A DNA stretch of 64,000 nt from WRCA01 sp964587855 (lineage in GTDB: Bacteria; Pseudomonadota; Alphaproteobacteria; Rs-D84): NCBI GenBank assembly GCA_964587855.1, contig CAZPLT010000003.1, positions 1-64,000 on the forward strand, given 5' to 3'. The notes under the pieces were generated by a model. That model ran no database searches. It worked only from the letters and a program-made list of their open reading frames with translations, and was not told where the DNA came from. Numbering within the stretch: the first letter of the stretch is position 1; every line of letters starts with the position of its first letter. This document shows positions 17,771-27,038 of this stretch, piece by piece. A program made the position numbers and the translations under genes.

Positions 17771-18607
17771 ATGCAATCAGGTCTTTATATTGTTGGCACC
17801 CCTATTGGTAATTTGGGTGATATGTCGCCCAGGGCAATTGAAACTTTGCGAGATGTGGATTTAATTGCCGCTGAAGATACCAGGGTGTTTGGAAAATTGG
17901 CAACTCATTTTGATATTAAAACGCATAGAATTGCCATTCATGATCATAATGAACGCGAAATGACTGAAAAAATCACAGATATGATCGCTGGTCGTCGCAG
18001 TATTGATGGTGCCCAAGTTTTAGAAGGGATGATTCCAGGTGCCGCCATAGCATTGGTATCTGATTCAGGAATGCCTACAATCAGTGATCCAGGCTTTCGC
18101 ATTGTTCGTGAATGCCGCAGACAGGGATTGGACGTATTTGTTATCCCAGGACCTACGGCAGTTATCAGTGCACTGGCGCTGTCTGGATTCCCAACAGATA
18201 AATGGACTTTCTGTGGATTTTTCAAGGATGAGAAACATCTGCACGAAGATAATAAAATGCGGCATACATTGATTTATTATGAAAGCCCGAATAGAACACA
18301 AGAAACGCTGGCGATTATGGCACGCATAATGCCAGAGCGCCGCGTTGCGGTTGTTCGTGAAATTACAAAAATTCATGAAGAAACAATAATTGGATACCCA
18401 GCGGAATTAAAAAGTCGTGATGATTGGCGCGGTGAAATTGTTATTGTGGTTGAACCAGCACCAGATGTAAAAATGAGTGACGATGAAATATCCGAAATAG
18501 TTCGTGATGTTGTGTCTGGACCAACAAAATCCGCGGCCGCTAAAATAGCCGCGCGCAGCGGAATATCAAAAAAAGAAGCGTATAAAAAATTATTAGGTGA
18601 AAAATGA
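17771..18607 (+). CDS. rsmI: 16S rRNA (cytidine(1402)-2'-O)-methyltransferase RsmI
   Basis: RsmI methylates the ribose of C1402 in the 16S decoding centre using SAM. The 278-aa protein shows the tetrapyrrole-methylase fold: YIVGTPIGNLGDMSPRA at the start, AAEDTR, LVSDSGMPTISDPGFR, VIPGPTAVISALALSG and YYESPNR. The AGGAG ribosome site is just upstream of the ATG. It overlaps engB (ATG at 18604 within the final codons), forming an rsmI-engB-addB operon. Confidence 0.95.
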   Translation: MQSGLYIVGTPIGNLGDMSPRAIETLRDVDLIAAEDTRVFGKLATHFDIKTHRIAIHDHNEREMTEKITDMIAGRRSIDGAQVLEGMIPGAAIALVSDSGMPTISDPGFRIVRECRRQGLDVFVIPGPTAVISALALSGFPTDKWTFCGFFKDEKHLHEDNKMRHTLIYYESPNRTQETLAIMARIMPERRVAVVREITKIHEETIIGYPAELKSRDDWRGEIVIVVEPAPDVKMSDDEISEIVRDVVSGPTKSAAAKIAARSGISKKEAYKKLLGEK

Positions 18608-19167
18608 TAAAATTTGTTGGAAGTTTTGAAACAGTTAAATCTTTGCCGCGGACACATTTTGATGAATATGCCTTTATCGGACGCAGCAATGTCGGCAAAT
18701 CATCCCTGATAAACGCAATCGCGGGCAGCGTTATTGCGCGAACATCAAAAACGCCCGGTCGGACACAATCATTAAACCTGTTTAACTTTGACGACAGATT
18801 GGCGATTATGGATTTGCCTGGGTATGGTTATGCAAAAATATCCAAAGAAGAAACCGAAAGATGGTTGGAAAGATTGGAAGAGTATTTATTATCGCGCGAT
18901 CAATTAAAAATACTTTTTATTTTAATCGATGCCCGTCATGAATTAAAAAAATCAGATTTAGAAATTATGGATTTTTGCGATTTGAATGCGATTCGTTATC
19001 AAATCGTTTTAACCAAAGTTGATAAATCAAATAAATCAAAAATTGCAGATATAAAATCAGAAATATTGTCAAATCCACATCCAGCTGCATCCACAGAGAT
19101 TATGGAAACATCAGCCGAGAAAGGTTTTGGTATTGATAACATCAGGAAAATAATTGGTGTTAAATAA
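18604..19167 (+). CDS. engB: ribosome biogenesis GTPase EngB (YihA/YsxC)
   Basis: EngB is an essential small GTPase needed for late 50S subunit assembly. The 187-aa protein has G1 GRSNVGKSSL, G2 in KTPGRTQSLN, G3 DLPGYGYAK and G4 TKVDK, followed by the SAEKGFG G5 region. Its length and motif order are standard. It overlaps rsmI by 4 bases and the addB start by up to 14 bases. Confidence 0.95.
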   Translation: MIKFVGSFETVKSLPRTHFDEYAFIGRSNVGKSSLINAIAGSVIARTSKTPGRTQSLNLFNFDDRLAIMDLPGYGYAKISKEETERWLERLEEYLLSRDQLKILFILIDARHELKKSDLEIMDFCDLNAIRYQIVLTKVDKSNKSKIADIKSEILSNPHPAASTEIMETSAEKGFGIDNIRKIIGVK

Positions 19168-21559
19168 AAACAATATATTTTGCGCGTCTAATCCCACAAA
19201 ACTGACCGAAGTATTGTGGTCTTTTTTATCCGATCATGATTTTTCAAATGATGTGATATTTTTGCCCAGCAGACGCGCCATTCGCGTGGTTGAAAAATTC
19301 ATAGCGTTAAAGTCAGGCACAGCTGTTTTATTACCAAAATTGGTAGCCTTGGGGGAAAATCCCGAAGACGAAGAAGAATTAATCAGTGGCGAAGATGTTG
19401 TTTCAAACCAAGAACGCATTTTAATTTTGGCAAAATTATTATCTGTTGCCGAAAGCCGGTCTTTTTCATCTGTTTTGCCAATCGCACGTGATTTAATCCG
19501 TATGCAAGATTATATTGAAAATGAGCAAAGCGAAAATAATAAAAATCAAATAGATTGGAACGCATTGATTGATGAAAAATTCGCAGAACATTTTCAAAAG
19601 AAAGCACAATTTTTATCATTGGCGGATAACGTTTTGCCATCAATCTTTCCCAATAAAATCACAGAATCTGCAAAAAGAAATATGGGTATTCGTGATTGGA
19701 TTGGGCGCGAATTCGCGGGGCAGGTTATTGTCTGCGGCAGCACGGCATCTGTTCCAGCAACATCGGATTTAATGGCGTATGTGGCGTCACTGCCAAATGG
19801 TAAAATCATTTTACCCGGAAAAATTGTGGGGATAAAGACCGAAGGCATTAATGTATGCAATCCGTATTATTCAGAATATAAATTTTTGCAAAGCATTAAC
19901 GTTAATCCAGACGAAGTAATTGAAATTAATGTTGGTAAATCAAATATAGATTTTTTTAACTCGGCTTTTGATAATGTGTCTTCAAACTTCAAACCTCAAA
20001 CTTCAAATTTTACCCGTATTGATTGTGCGCGCGAATCAGAAGAGGCATCCGCAGCAGCAGAAATAGCATTTCGCGCAGTAAATAATAATAAATCTGTTTT
20101 GATAATTACACCAGACTCAGCCGGTAATCAAAGATTAAAAGAATCGTTTATTAATCGAAATTTGTATGCTGATTTTTCAGGTGGTACGTCCGCAGCTATG
20201 GGTTTATTTGTCCGCACATTATTAAATAAAATCGAAGAATTAAGCCCCAATAAAATTGAAGATCTATTTGAATTGGTTAATAGGTTTGATTTGGAATTTT
20301 CAGAATTAGATTTACCAATTATTGAAAAGATAAATGAAGTTTCAGATATTTTATTGAAACATGGAATTGTCTTAGATACCACGGACATTCGTGCGGTTAT
20401 AACGGACGCTTTATCAGGGATTCAAATTCGTGGAACATTAAATGAAGAAACAAAAATTAATGTTTTGGGGACAATAGAATCGCGCATGCAAACCGCTGAC
20501 GTTGTTATTCTGACTGGTCTGAACGAAGGCATGTTCCCAGCGCTTGGGTATGAAAACCCGTGGCTGCCCCGGCGTATTGCAGAGCAAATAGGTCTGCCAC
20601 CACCAGAGCGCAAGGTATCATTGATGGCACTGGATTTTATAAATTTATCAAATGGCGCGGATGTTTATTGGTTGCGTTCAAAAACTGCGGGCGGATCACA
20701 AACAACAGAATCTAGATTCTTATCCCGAGTAGAAGTTGCATTAAAAAATAAAGATTTTGATAATAAAAAAGCAAATGAAATTTTAAGTGCTGTTCGTGGC
20801 TTTGATATGATTGCACCAAAGCCGCTTGATTATTCAAACCCAATACCGCCAGCAGATAGAAAACCCGTGTATGTAACAAAATTGGAATTATTGATACATA
20901 ACCCATACGCTTTTTATGCAAATCATATTTTAGGCCTGCGCCCCAAAGATGATTGGTGGATAACAGCGAGCGCCAAAGATTTTGGAACATTGGTTCACGG
21001 TGTAATAGAATATATTGCAAAAAATCCAAGCGAGATAAATAATATAATTAGGTTAATGGACGAAAAGGCCGGTAAAATATTACCAGATGGCAGTGTGTTA
21101 TTTCATTTTTGGCATAAACGATTTGTTGAAATGGAATCAGAAATTCAAAAAATGTTAAAAAATTCAAGCGGTGGCGAATCAGAAATCGAACTGGAAACAA
21201 AAATATCTGGACGCGTTGTTCGTGCAATTGCAGATCGTGTTTGGGACGATGTGGTTTTGGATATTAAAACAGGATCTGCGCCAAATAAATCACAGTTAGA
21301 GCAGGGCAATATGCCACAATTGCCATTGGAAGCATTTATGCGTGGCGCAAAAATAATTCAATTTTTACAATTGAAAAATAATGATATAAAATTGATTGAA
21401 TATTCTGAGCAACAATTACAAAAAATGATAGATGCATCTGTTCAAAAAACTTCGGAATTATTTGGTCGGTATAGCAAGGATTTCGAGCCATACGAGTATT
21501 ATGAAACCAGTGATCAAAAATACAAAGCGTATGATGATTTGGCGCGGGTTAAAGACTGA
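19154..21559 (+). CDS. addB: AddB-like double-strand break repair nuclease/helicase subunit
   Basis: AddB pairs with AddA to resect double-strand breaks for RecA loading. The 801-aa protein has the inactivated-helicase N-terminus with the LPSRRAIRVVEKFI motif of alphaproteobacterial AddB, a central VVILTGLNEGMFPALGYENP helicase-like segment, and a C-terminal PD-(D/E)XK nuclease (LVHGVIEYI, then DDVVLDIKTG and QLPLEAF). It is shorter than the usual ~1000 aa. TTG 19154 or GTG 19157 may start it; GTG has better spacing to AGGAAA. No addA follows; the next gene is on the other strand. A small tandem-repeat patch lies at 19982-20010. Confidence 0.8.
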   Translation: MVLNKNNIFCASNPTKLTEVLWSFLSDHDFSNDVIFLPSRRAIRVVEKFIALKSGTAVLLPKLVALGENPEDEEELISGEDVVSNQERILILAKLLSVAESRSFSSVLPIARDLIRMQDYIENEQSENNKNQIDWNALIDEKFAEHFQKKAQFLSLADNVLPSIFPNKITESAKRNMGIRDWIGREFAGQVIVCGSTASVPATSDLMAYVASLPNGKIILPGKIVGIKTEGINVCNPYYSEYKFLQSINVNPDEVIEINVGKSNIDFFNSAFDNVSSNFKPQTSNFTRIDCARESEEASAAAEIAFRAVNNNKSVLIITPDSAGNQRLKESFINRNLYADFSGGTSAAMGLFVRTLLNKIEELSPNKIEDLFELVNRFDLEFSELDLPIIEKINEVSDILLKHGIVLDTTDIRAVITDALSGIQIRGTLNEETKINVLGTIESRMQTADVVILTGLNEGMFPALGYENPWLPRRIAEQIGLPPPERKVSLMALDFINLSNGADVYWLRSKTAGGSQTTESRFLSRVEVALKNKDFDNKKANEILSAVRGFDMIAPKPLDYSNPIPPADRKPVYVTKLELLIHNPYAFYANHILGLRPKDDWWITASAKDFGTLVHGVIEYIAKNPSEINNIIRLMDEKAGKILPDGSVLFHFWHKRFVEMESEIQKMLKNSSGGESEIELETKISGRVVRAIADRVWDDVVLDIKTGSAPNKSQLEQGNMPQLPLEAFMRGAKIIQFLQLKNNDIKLIEYSEQQLQKMIDASVQKTSELFGRYSKDFEPYEYYETSDQKYKAYDDLARVKD

Positions 21560-22699
21560 TTATTTTAATCCTAGTTTGCGTCTTAATGAATGCCGCATAT
21601 TACGTGAATGGATAAAAGTTATAATAATGTTTCCCAGCCATTTTGACATAACACGTTTTTGTGTTTTATAAATTTCCAAAAATTTATCCATTTCTTTTTT
21701 ATCGGCTGTGCTATCTGTTTTATAAACAAATCCGTAATCATTGAAAAATTTTTGCAGATTTTTATTTATCCCAATTATGCATGCAGGGCAAGTATTTTTC
21801 TTTTTTGAATATGGATCAATAGAAGTATCAATATAATAAGAATTTATATTTTTCAGCTTATCAATCATGATTTGCATTACCAATGGATTGTTATATCTGT
21901 GCAAACAGATTAAATCTATACCATCTTTAGCAAACAGCGACAGGTGCAATCCAGTACCTTCGACACCTGCAATTACATCCGCGCCCTTCATCAATTGTAT
22001 TTGTTTTTGAAGAGGCATAACATCCCAGCCATTCTTAGTTGGAATTTGAGGATGTATAATCTTAAAACCGGCCTTTTCGAATATTTTTTCTATTTGATTT
22101 TCGCCCAAAACCAGATTGTTTGTAAATTTTGTTCTAGATAGATAAATCTTTTTTGGTGACTTTGGATCTGACTTTACAGCATCTGCAATCTTTTTAAATG
22201 TTTCGCTGAATTTTTTATTAGCATATAATTTTGTATAATTAAAAGAAGAGTCTGGAATCAGAACATTTTTAAATCTAACAGGTTTGTTCACAAATAAAAG
22301 TTTTTTAATCCCCATAAGTTTATAAAACTCTTCCCTATTTGGCGCCAGACGGCCATCACTGACGATAACGAAAGTATGATTTTTATATTTTTTATCCAAA
22401 ATTGGCCATGCGCGCGAAAAACTGTTTGCCAGAAAGTGTCCGATGAATCCCTCTCCATATCCCAGCAGAATAACGTCCTCGTCAATATAAGGGATGTTTT
22501 TATTTACTTTTTTGCTTATTTTTACGTGCTTAATTTTTTGTGGACGAAGTTTAATGTTCGCGTTGTGTAAAGAAATAGTGGCATTTGGAATAACACTGAT
22601 TCCCAGTGGTGCATTTATATCTGGTTTTGCATTAAAGCATCTCAGAAATTTTTCCTTTGTAGCGCCAAGATATTTTGCTGGGTCTTTTAATGGTTTCAT
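21560..22699 (-). CDS. glycosyltransferase family 61-like (DUF563) enzyme
   Basis: This is a 379-aa protein with the DUF563/GT61 signature: KIYLSRTKFTNN in mid-protein, then IEKIFEKAGFKIIHP, PLQKQIQLMKGADVIAGVEG and TGLHLSLFAKDG. In bacteria such enzymes transfer sugars in polysaccharide or LPS assembly; the substrate cannot be read from sequence. No signal peptide or membrane span is visible. It overlaps the lolD stop by 4 bases, so it is the distal gene of the lolC-lolD unit. The 3' end converges on addB with no clear terminator. Confidence 0.75.
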   Translation of the reverse strand: MKPLKDPAKYLGATKEKFLRCFNAKPDINAPLGISVIPNATISLHNANIKLRPQKIKHVKISKKVNKNIPYIDEDVILLGYGEGFIGHFLANSFSRAWPILDKKYKNHTFVIVSDGRLAPNREEFYKLMGIKKLLFVNKPVRFKNVLIPDSSFNYTKLYANKKFSETFKKIADAVKSDPKSPKKIYLSRTKFTNNLVLGENQIEKIFEKAGFKIIHPQIPTKNGWDVMPLQKQIQLMKGADVIAGVEGTGLHLSLFAKDGIDLICLHRYNNPLVMQIMIDKLKNINSYYIDTSIDPYSKKKNTCPACIIGINKNLQKFFNDYGFVYKTDSTADKKEMDKFLEIYKTQKRVMSKWLGNIIITFIHSRNMRHSLRRKLGLK

Positions 22700-23409
22700 C
22701 CGACAATTCCATCTTTGATAGTAATAATTCTGTCGGCACGTTTTGCCAAATTCATGTCATGGGTTACAAACAACATAGACATATGTGTTTTTTTCGTCAG
22801 AGATAACAACAAATCAAAAACATTTGCTGCATGCGTTGGATCCAATGATCCAGTTGGCTCGTCTGCCAGAACTATTTCAGGTTCATTAGCAAGTGCGCGC
22901 GCAACTGCGGTGCGTTGTTGTTCGCCACCTGACATTTCAGACGGTCTGTGATCTGCGCGATGTAAAACATTTGCAGCCTTTAATAATTTTTTTGCACGAA
23001 TACGTGCGGTGTCTTCGTCCATATTATTTGCCAGCATAGGCAACATTACGTTTTCAAGAGCTGTGAAATCTTCCAATAAATTATGACGTTGATAAACAAA
23101 TCCCAATTTTTTACGGCGAACGTTTGTCCGTTGGTCTTCGTTCATTTTATGAACAGGTGTACCAGCAATTGTAATTTGTCCACCACTGGGCTTTTCAAGC
23201 AACCCAACGCATTGCAACAAAGTAGATTTACCACAACCCGATGGCCCAACCAATGCGACAATTTCACCACGCATTAATTCAAATCCGCCGCCCCGTAAAA
23301 TGTTTAGTGGTTGGCCACCTTCGATAAAGGATTTTTTAATACCAACAACTGACATAATACATGCGCGCTTTTTTACTGATGATATAGATTTTAATATTGA
23401 TGCTGTCAT
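22696..23409 (-). CDS. lolD: lipoprotein-releasing ABC transporter ATPase LolD
   Basis: LolD powers extraction of outer-membrane lipoproteins from the inner membrane and their hand-over to LolA. Motifs are Walker A GPSGCGKSTLLQ, the signature MSGGEQQRTAVARAL and Walker B VLADEPTGSLDP. The start at 23409 is favoured over the ATG at 23355 because AAGGAACG in the 3' end of lolC sits about 9 bases upstream. The extra 18 N-terminal residues are unusual. Length is 237 aa. It follows lolC immediately. Confidence 0.93.
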   Translation of the reverse strand: MTASILKSISSVKKRACIMSVVGIKKSFIEGGQPLNILRGGGFELMRGEIVALVGPSGCGKSTLLQCVGLLEKPSGGQITIAGTPVHKMNEDQRTNVRRKKLGFVYQRHNLLEDFTALENVMLPMLANNMDEDTARIRAKKLLKAANVLHRADHRPSEMSGGEQQRTAVARALANEPEIVLADEPTGSLDPTHAANVFDLLLSLTKKTHMSMLFVTHDMNLAKRADRIITIKDGIVG

Positions 23410-23410
23410 T

Positions 23411-24664
23411 TTATTCGTTCCTTAACACTTCTACTGGGTCGGTTTTGGCGGCCTTCCATGCTGGATACAGCGTTGCCAAAAATGCCAATGCAATCGCAAC
23501 AAATGCAATTCCAATTACATTCCAAAATTCTATTTTTGATGGTAATTCAGAAAGAAAGTATAATTCTGATGGAAATAAATCACGACCAGTTGCCCACTGC
23601 AAAAATTGTCGTATAGGTTCAATGTATCTTGCAACTAAAACACCTAAAACAGTTCCAATTGTTGCGCCCAGTATTCCAATACTGCTGCCACATAAAATAA
23701 ATATTTTCATCATACTATGACGCGATACACCAAATGTCCGCAAGACTGCGATATCGCGGGATTTGTCTTTGACTAACATAATCAGGCTGGATACGATATT
23801 AAATGCCGCAACAATTACAATCAGTAGTAAAATTAAGAACATTACGTTTGATTCAACCTGCAATGCGCCAACAAAGCCACGATTCAAATCGCGCCAATCA
23901 CGAACCACGAATCCTGTTGGCAGGCTGGCAGATAAAGCATCACGAACATCAGTAGTTCTGTCGGGATTCTTTAAAAATAAATCTATGTGTGAAACCCCAT
24001 CAGGAGAATTAAGAAATTTTTGGGCAGTTTCCAATGGCATAAAGATATATCCAGAATCATATTCATACATACCCGCAAAGAATGTTGTTGCAACTGGATA
24101 AGATTGTATTCGCGGAATTGTTCCAAATGCAGTTGCTGTAGAGCTATTTGCGCTGATAAGCGTAGCATTATCATTTCTGGTAAGATTCAGGTTTCTGGCA
24201 AGTGATGCACCCATTGCCAATTGCCCATTATGAAGATTTGCCAGCGGCGTTCCATAAATTCTTGTACTGGCTTGAAATTTTCTTTCCAGGTCAGACATTC
24301 TGATACCACGAACCATTGCACCAGAATTTTTGCCTTCTGCGGACACCATTACTTGTCCTTCTAGCACTGGAATAATATCAGTGGTATTAGCAGCAACAAC
24401 TTTGTTTGTTTTCATTTTTTCAATCAGATAATCAAAATCCTGAATCGCTCCATCTTGGTGATAAACGACAACATGCCCGTTCATACCAACAATACGTGAA
24501 AGCAAGGTATCGTGGAAACCACTCATTACGGACATAACAACAATCAGCGTTGCAACGCCCAACGCAATCCCCAGCAGTGACACCCAAGAAACCACGCTGC
24601 CGAAACCACGTCCCCGTGCGCGCAAATATCTGAATGCAATTTTCTTTTCAAGTTTAGAAAACAT
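23411..24664 (-). CDS. lolC: lipoprotein-releasing system permease LolC/LolE
   Basis: This is the membrane component of the LolCDE complex. The 417-aa protein starts with a cytoplasmic stretch (FSKLEKKIAFRYLRARGRG) and one membrane helix (WVSLLGIALGVATLIVVMSVMSG). A large periplasmic domain and three C-terminal helices follow, in the MacB/FtsX-like layout. It ends with LYPAWKAAKTDPVEVLRNE, typical of the family. Only one permease gene is present here, as in the LolF-type single-permease systems of many alphaproteobacteria; whether a second exists elsewhere cannot be seen. Confidence 0.92.
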   Translation of the reverse strand: MFSKLEKKIAFRYLRARGRGFGSVVSWVSLLGIALGVATLIVVMSVMSGFHDTLLSRIVGMNGHVVVYHQDGAIQDFDYLIEKMKTNKVVAANTTDIIPVLEGQVMVSAEGKNSGAMVRGIRMSDLERKFQASTRIYGTPLANLHNGQLAMGASLARNLNLTRNDNATLISANSSTATAFGTIPRIQSYPVATTFFAGMYEYDSGYIFMPLETAQKFLNSPDGVSHIDLFLKNPDRTTDVRDALSASLPTGFVVRDWRDLNRGFVGALQVESNVMFLILLLIVIVAAFNIVSSLIMLVKDKSRDIAVLRTFGVSRHSMMKIFILCGSSIGILGATIGTVLGVLVARYIEPIRQFLQWATGRDLFPSELYFLSELPSKIEFWNVIGIAFVAIALAFLATLYPAWKAAKTDPVEVLRNE

Positions 24665-24666
24665 TT

Positions 24667-25281
24667 TTATTCCTTAAAATCATCAGGGTTTATATTTAAT
24701 TCTGTTCTTATTCTGTGCTCTAACCTTTTTTGAATTTCATCAAAAATTTGCAATAAAGCCGGTTCTGAGACAAACATATCACGATAAGATTTGCTGAAAT
24801 ACCATTTCCAATAGACCCCATTATCATAAGAACCAATATGATTTAATGTTTTTGAAAATAATGTTTGAAAACATACGTCCAATCTATCAAGTATTTTTAC
24901 AAATTTTGATTCTGGTGTTTTTTGTTCTTCATATTCTTGCCATAAACTTTCAAATTCTGAATTATCCAGTATTTTTGTAAATTCATGCATTATTTCGGCT
25001 TCGTTTTTTTCTTTGTCCGCACGTGCCGCAACATCATTTAATGTTTTGTGTGCTGGTATGTCATGAGATTTGCTTTCTGGCAAATCATGCGCAGCGCAAA
25101 GTTTTAAAACATGTTCCATATTAAGGGGGGCAGATGATTTTGGAACAAAAGTTATCGCCATAAGCGACAGCATAAAACAATGTGCAGATACAGACTCTTG
25201 TTCACCATTGGACATTCTGGTCGTGCGCTTTTCATAATGCAGGTGTTCAACCGTTTTAAAAAATTCAATAAGATTATTCAT
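24667..25281 (-). CDS. HD-domain phosphohydrolase (YfbR/HDDC2-like)
   Basis: This is a protein of about 204 aa with the HD-family metal-binding pattern: SVSAHCFMLSLMA (His), AAHDLPESKSHDI (HD with a downstream Glu), and KILDRLDVCFQ (Asp). That arrangement is typical of 5'-nucleotidase/HDDC2-like enzymes that dephosphorylate nucleoside monophosphates; the substrate here is unknown. The ATG at 25281 is preferred over 25332, because it overlaps the upstream stop by 8 bases and the extra 17 residues look unrelated. It lies 2 bases upstream of lolC, so it belongs to the secretin-HD-lolC-lolD string. Confidence 0.8.
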   Translation of the reverse strand: MNNLIEFFKTVEHLHYEKRTTRMSNGEQESVSAHCFMLSLMAITFVPKSSAPLNMEHVLKLCAAHDLPESKSHDIPAHKTLNDVAARADKEKNEAEIMHEFTKILDNSEFESLWQEYEEQKTPESKFVKILDRLDVCFQTLFSKTLNHIGSYDNGVYWKWYFSKSYRDMFVSEPALLQIFDEIQKRLEHRIRTELNINPDDFKE

Positions 25282-26584
25282 CCAAATACTCGCGCAATTT
25301 ATCGCCAGAAAGTTCGGGCGCTGGTTCAGCATCGTCCGAGTCTATGATTGAAATGACACGTGGGCTCATGAATACTACCAATTCTGCAAATGGGTTTATC
25401 AATGTTTCAGGTGTTGTTACAAAGCTGTGAGTTGGGATACCGATAATTACATAATTATCACCAAGTGTTGTTGGAACATTAAAGCTGGCCAGTTCCCCGG
25501 CAGTAGTACGCAAAGCTATTTTTGCATCTATCTTTTTCATATCTGCATATTTTCCGTATTTACCAGTTGCTCCAACAATTAAATCTGTTTCTAATCTATC
25601 TTCGCGTGAACATTGTCCAATATCAAATCTGCTTTGCCAGCCATTTGGTATTACAAATGTTCCCTGGGAAATTAAAACTACGTTTGATTGCTGGGATAAA
25701 AACGATTGTAATGTTTTTGTGTTTATTTCTGGGGATACAACCAGCAATCTACCAACAACACCAGGAATAGACATTTTTACGTTCTTTTCACCAAATGCAG
25801 GTAACATATTCATCCAAACAATTGGATTATCAGTGCGCGGATATACGCGATATACATCCATATCCCACGCAACCAAGAATTTTTTATTTCCAATATCGGA
25901 AACGATATCACGAACTTTTTTCTCGGTTTGATAATTACCTTCGAATACCAAGGTTTTATCTTCCCAGTTAGTTATTAAATTACGTAAGTCCGAACCATGC
26001 ATTGCATCAATCAATGCCATAATTACATATTGATCTTTGGGCATTTTCATCAGCCATTTACCACGGCTGGAAATACGTAGTTCTTTTGTATCGTCATCAT
26101 AGGTATAGTAAGTTTTACCAAGTTTACAAATCAATTCTACGGCATCTTCTAGTGTTCCAGAAGTAATTTCACCACTGATTAAGTCTGGTAATTTTTCACT
26201 GGCAATAATTTTAATTTTTGTTCCATCAAGTAATTTTTCCAAAACATCAGGTACACTTTTTTTCTTGAAAGAAAAATCTTCTACTGCGAAATCTGGAAGA
26301 TTATCACCCTTGTTCAAACGAACAATTTCAACGGGTGTTGCCGGCAGAACAGACAATATACTTTGGTTATCCCAATCAACCTTGCAACGCTTGGGCAAAT
26401 CAATTGCAAATTTTTGTGCGGTGTCAGTGGTAAGTGCTGCCTTGCGCGGAAAAATCGGAACAGAATGTTCGTCTACTACGATATTTTCAACTACTTGTAC
26501 AGTGTCATATTGTTGTTGATTCTGACTTTGAAATTGTTGGCATGCACCGACAAAAAAAATCAAAAGCAAATATATTTTTTTCAT
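25274..26584 (-). CDS. secretin-like lipoprotein (PilN/BfpB-type)
   Basis: This is a 436-aa protein with a lipoprotein signal (LLIFFVGAC lipobox, Cys14). Residues 95-150 form an STN/N0-like domain (VPDVLEKLLDGTKIKIIA, then LEDAVELIC). The C-terminal part ends with NYVIIGIPTHSF and ELVVFMSPRVI, which are the last strands of the secretin pore signature (ELVVFLTPxxV). Lipidated secretins of this size occur in type IVb pilus systems (PilN, BfpB). No other pilus assembly gene adjoins it; the three prepilin-like genes are about 11 kb away. A role with them is inference. Confidence 0.65.
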   Translation of the reverse strand: MKKIYLLLIFFVGACQQFQSQNQQQYDTVQVVENIVVDEHSVPIFPRKAALTTDTAQKFAIDLPKRCKVDWDNQSILSVLPATPVEIVRLNKGDNLPDFAVEDFSFKKKSVPDVLEKLLDGTKIKIIASEKLPDLISGEITSGTLEDAVELICKLGKTYYTYDDDTKELRISSRGKWLMKMPKDQYVIMALIDAMHGSDLRNLITNWEDKTLVFEGNYQTEKKVRDIVSDIGNKKFLVAWDMDVYRVYPRTDNPIVWMNMLPAFGEKNVKMSIPGVVGRLLVVSPEINTKTLQSFLSQQSNVVLISQGTFVIPNGWQSRFDIGQCSREDRLETDLIVGATGKYGKYADMKKIDAKIALRTTAGELASFNVPTTLGDNYVIIGIPTHSFVTTPETLINPFAELVVFMSPRVISIIDSDDAEPAPELSGDKLREYLDE

Positions 26585-26593
26585 TTTTATCCC

Positions 26594-26902
26594 TTATATA
26601 TTCATAACACGTTCAAATTCTTCAAGTGTCATTTCATAGATTGGTTTATTGCTGGGGGTAACCAAATCTTTTACACCCTGGAATTCAGTTTGATATTTTT
26701 TAATCAATGCTTTTAATTTAGCGTCTGTGGGATTTAACTTTTCACCGTACGCATTCAGCATTTCCAGAACATCTGCCGCAAAGAATCGTCCTGTGTAATT
26801 TTCAGCCGCGATACCACCTTTTTGGGTACGTATTGCTGCGGACAAGGTTTTCAAAGCCTCGTAAAATCCGGCTATGCGAACATATCTTTCTTCCGCGGTC
26901 AT
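26594..26902 (-). CDS. small conserved-looking cytoplasmic protein, unknown function
   Basis: This 102-aa protein has no signal or membrane segment. It appears mostly helical (ERYVRIAGFYEALKTLSAAI; FAADVLEMLNAYGEK; LKALIKKYQTEFQG). No family was recognised. A good GGAAGGAG ribosome site and a TATAAT box at 26928-26933 (minus) support expression. It lies 9 bases before the secretin-like gene and is the first gene of that operon. Confidence 0.6.
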   Translation of the reverse strand: MTAEERYVRIAGFYEALKTLSAAIRTQKGGIAAENYTGRFFAADVLEMLNAYGEKLNPTDAKLKALIKKYQTEFQGVKDLVTPSNKPIYEMTLEEFERVMNI

Positions 26903-26927
26903 TTATTGCTCCTTCCTGTGTTTGTAT

Positions 26928-26954
26928 TATAGAATTAAAAAGCCAGCTTTCGCA
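26928..26954 (-). promoter_or_regulatory. promoter of the 26902-22696 minus-strand operon
   Basis: On the minus strand a TTGCGA box lies upstream of a perfect TATAAT (26933-26928), about 18 bases apart. A GGAAGGAG ribosome site follows before the ATG at 26902. Confidence 0.55.
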
Positions 26955-27002
26955 AGCGTAAAAGGATAAATTATGAGGAATAAGTTACAAGGGAAATTTA
27001 TA

Positions 27003-27032
27003 TTGCTAAAAATTTAATTTTTCAGTTATAAT
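27003..27032 (+). promoter_or_regulatory. promoter placing the start at the ATG (leaderless)
   Basis: TTGCTA (27003-27008) and TATAAT (27027-27032) are 18 bases apart. Only 6 bases separate the -10 box from the ATG at 27039, and no ribosome-binding site exists, so the mRNA is predicted to be leaderless. Confidence 0.6.
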
Positions 27033-27038
27033 CAAAGT

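Noticed and set aside
26960..27030. Possible 13-codon ORF with AAAGGA at about 26961-27018
   Set aside because: Too short, no motif, and it runs into the promoter of the 27039 gene; likely chance.
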